Origin: Brachypodius melanocephalos
Taxonomy: Eukaryota; Chordata; Aves; Passeriformes; Pycnonotidae
Length of the DNA stretch: 64,000 bases
NCBI GenBank assembly: GCA_013398615.1
Contig: VZSR01003371.1
Location: forward strand, 4,161,439-4,225,438
Reading direction: 5' to 3'
The position numbers and the translations under genes were made by a program. Positions within the stretch are counted from its first letter, which is position 1; every line of letters starts with the position of its first letter. The notes under the pieces are model-generated. The model was given only the letters and a program-made list of their open reading frames with translations, was not told where the DNA came from and did not search any database. This document shows, piece by piece, positions 61,496-64,000 of this stretch.

Positions 61496-64000
61496 TCCAT
61501 GTATTTTCATTTTATTTTCTCAAATACCTTGGATTAAGACAGGACTCATGGCTCAGAGTTGATTCAAAGTTTGGGGTCATTCATGCCTTAGCCAAGGCTT
61601 TGGGTTACACTGCTCTCTCCATTTCTCATCTAACCTTCCAACTCATGCAGAGTGGGGTAAAAACCAAAATCCAAGCAAGGTGCCAGCACTGGGACCATAC
61701 CCCTCACAGGCAGCCAATCCCTTGCTGTCAATATCACAGCCTTGAAGAGCTTTTTCACCTGCTACCATCTAATCCCCACAGTGTTTAATCTGAGTCCTGA
61801 TCCCCTCTCTCTCCTGCTCAAGTTGCACCTCTTCAGGAACAAGAATTGAGTGTACAACAGTGAATCTGTTTTGGATGCCAGGCTCAGGAATGATCACGGA
61901 CAGAAGCTGTTAAGCTGGAGAACAAGGCCAAAGCTTGAGGGGAAGGAGAGACAGGCTGCCCTGTGATGTCAGACCTCTGCCCTTCTGCTCACTCAGGTAC
62001 CCAAGCCCAGAGCAGAAAGGACAAGCTGCCTCTCACCTGTCTTGCATCCCCTTGCAGGCAAGAAAATGCTTTTTCCCCTTAAAACTGGGTCATTATTTAC
62101 ATGCAGGCAGATAGTGCATATTTTTGGGAATTAGATAGGAAGACTTTTTTCCCCCTGCATGTCCAGACCCTGTAATTGTGAGTACAACTAACAAAAGAGA
62201 ATGGCAGGCACAGAGAATAAGTATCCACTATACAAGTAGCAGCCAGGAAGAGACTGAGAAAATATTTTGATGCCTATAAAATCATCTGAAAAAAAGCATT
62301 TCAGTGATATAAAGGGCCTTTCCTTCTCTTCCTGTTTTACACCTTAGAATATATTCTTAACCAATTTTTTTTTCTTAGTTCATATTTAAGTTACTTGCTG
62401 CTCTATGGAAAGCTTCAGTAGTGCTGAACCTGGGCCAGTCCTCTTTCTGGATGTGAAGGTGCCAGGAAATCACACAGCAAAGCCAAGTGCCAGCCTCCTG
62501 GAGAGGGAGAGGAAAATAATCACTTTCTATGTGTGTAATTGTGGCTTCTGGGTGTAAATCCCAAATTCTCCCATAAATTCTCTTGTAGATAATTTTTCAT
62601 TCCTACATTTCAGTTTCAAAATCATATCATGTCATTCTCTCCTTTCTTGACAGTGTTCCTCATAACAGGAATTTACAGAACCCTCACTTGCAGATGCATT
62701 TTCTTTCCAACCATCCTGCAGAAAACATTCTTGAATAAGAATTAAATATATGAAGTACTCAATGTAAACATTTAGGAAGGCCAGACACAGGCCCTGCAGA
62801 GGTACTGGCCAGTCTGAAGCTGAAACCACAGTCCAAAGCACAGTCTTGACTCCATGTCCTGTTCTTGCACAGGTGGAAGGTTGGCTCTGAGCCTGCAGGA
62901 GTTGGAAGGGCTGTACCTTCAAGGGACACTCCAAAGAATTGTTTACAGTTGTTTTCTCCAGGATCTTAACTCTTTTTAACACAGAAACTGTTCAGCTACC
63001 AAACAGCCTTTTTAATTCTTTCCCTGTCTTTGCTGTATGTATTTGGGCTGCTACCATTCCCTTCCAAATTCATTATCATCCTCTCCTTCTACTCCTTTCT
63101 TCATGGTCCAGATTGCTGCTCTCTTTGCCTTTTTATGACTTTTCCCTGTGTCTTCTGTGTCTAAAGCATCCTGCCAGTTCCTCTGTTTTCATCTCTGCCT
63201 CGTTCAAGTCCCCTTTAACAAATCATTCCTTTCAAAATGCCCACAAAGAGAAATAATGGGCCAAAAGAACACCATGAAGTCATTCACCTCTTTGATGCTG
63301 TCATGCACTCTGTCTCCTCTGTGTTCAGCCCCTTGCACTGGGGCTGTCTTTCCCCTCTCTCAGTCGTGCCTAACGCCAAGAAACTTCCTAAATAATTAGG
63401 GGATGAAATTTGGCTTGGAGAATGAGTCATTGACCTTGCTCCATCCTCAGCCCTGCCATTAAGCTGCTAAATGACCTTGAATAATTTTTTTAACCTCGTC
63501 TGTCGCAATCTGTCTCATCCTGTGACTTTTTTCAACAAAATGTGTAAGCTCCTGGGATCTTGTTATGTGCTGCTAAACAAAAGGGAGCTATTTTCCCATT
63601 GACTGACTCAGCTGGGATTTATCCCTGTAACCACAGACATCTACACAGTCAATATCTACACCTGAGCTACTCACTAAAGTTTCCTAGAAAGTCAGAGGGG
63701 AACAATAGGCAGGTTTAGGTTAAGTTTCAGCTAAGCAAATGTAGGTTTTATATTTGGGATGAAATGAATCACTTCATCAAAATGTTTGAGTGTTGAAAAT
63801 AATTCCCCAAATATTAACCAATTGCAATTCTTTGATGAATTTAGCTGAAATATCTAAGTTATTTTTGGCCAACTAAAAAGCATTTTTTTAATAAATAAAT
63901 TATTCCACACAAAAAATTCACCCTGGCCTTTTAGGAAATACTAAATACTTGGAAGGTGATTTTTCTAACTCTTTCCAGTAGTTTCTTTGTAAATGGGTTC
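61496..64000. other. No recognisable feature
   Basis: Unannotated to the end of the window. The 116-codon minus frame at 62632-62982 and the 105-codon plus frame at 62939-63256 are unrecognised; the latter is pyrimidine-rich. 63400-63520 contains GACCTTG-type half sites twice (63432, 63473), not interpretable alone. Confidence 0.45.

Noticed and set aside
1..64000. CRISPR arrays, tRNA, rRNA, known microRNA hairpins, CpG-island promoters
   Set aside because: Looked for by eye on both strands and none found; the window is eukaryotic and CpG-poor.

Overview
The window looks like bird nuclear DNA, most likely from a passerine. It is AT-rich and almost free of coding sequence. It carries several copies of the avian LINE CR1 with the typical 3' end (antisense form starting near AATCATAGAAT), older degraded CR1 copies of the kind shared with turtles and crocodilians, and long terminal repeats of endogenous retroviruses resembling passerine ERV families. 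A 100-N run marks an assembly gap. There is no bacterial gene density, operon structure, tRNA, rRNA or CRISPR array.

I find no protein-coding gene I can support. Most open frames are 60-160 codons, overlap on both strands and resemble nothing I recognise. The exceptions are decayed retroelement coding fragments: an RTE-type reverse-transcriptase C-terminal piece at 2082-2351 and CR1 ORF2 pieces near 11330-11711 and 45105-45240. Two speculative items are flagged: a 40-bp exon-like segment with good splice sites on the minus strand (3607-3646), and a 120-codon frame with a signal-peptide-like start (43060-43422).

Layout. 1-2.1 kb: very AT-rich with an (ATATT)n microsatellite. 2.1-2.35 kb: RTE relic. 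6.9 kb: CR1. 9.3-9.67 kb: possible conserved non-coding block ending in a CT/poly-T tract. 11.3-11.9 kb: CR1 holding the gap. 15.7-16.4 kb: second possible conserved block. 17.5 kb: ancient CR1. 21.9-22.4 kb: ERVL-like LTR, minus strand. 32.9-33.8 kb: CR1 followed by a solo LTR with a 6-bp target duplication. 45.1 kb: CR1 ORF2 piece. 45.9-46.0 kb: a pure 151-bp TTCC/GGAA array. 47.7 and 51.6 kb: CR1 3' ends. 53.2-54.3 kb: CpG-richer possible conserved block. 54.3-55.0 kb: LTR-like segment with internal tandem duplications. 59.0 kb: CR1 tail. 61.1-61.5 kb: ancient CR1. The rest is unannotated intergenic or intronic sequence.

The interest here is in repeat history, possible regulatory sequence and the gap, not in a gene system. 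I see no evidence of an undescribed multi-gene system.
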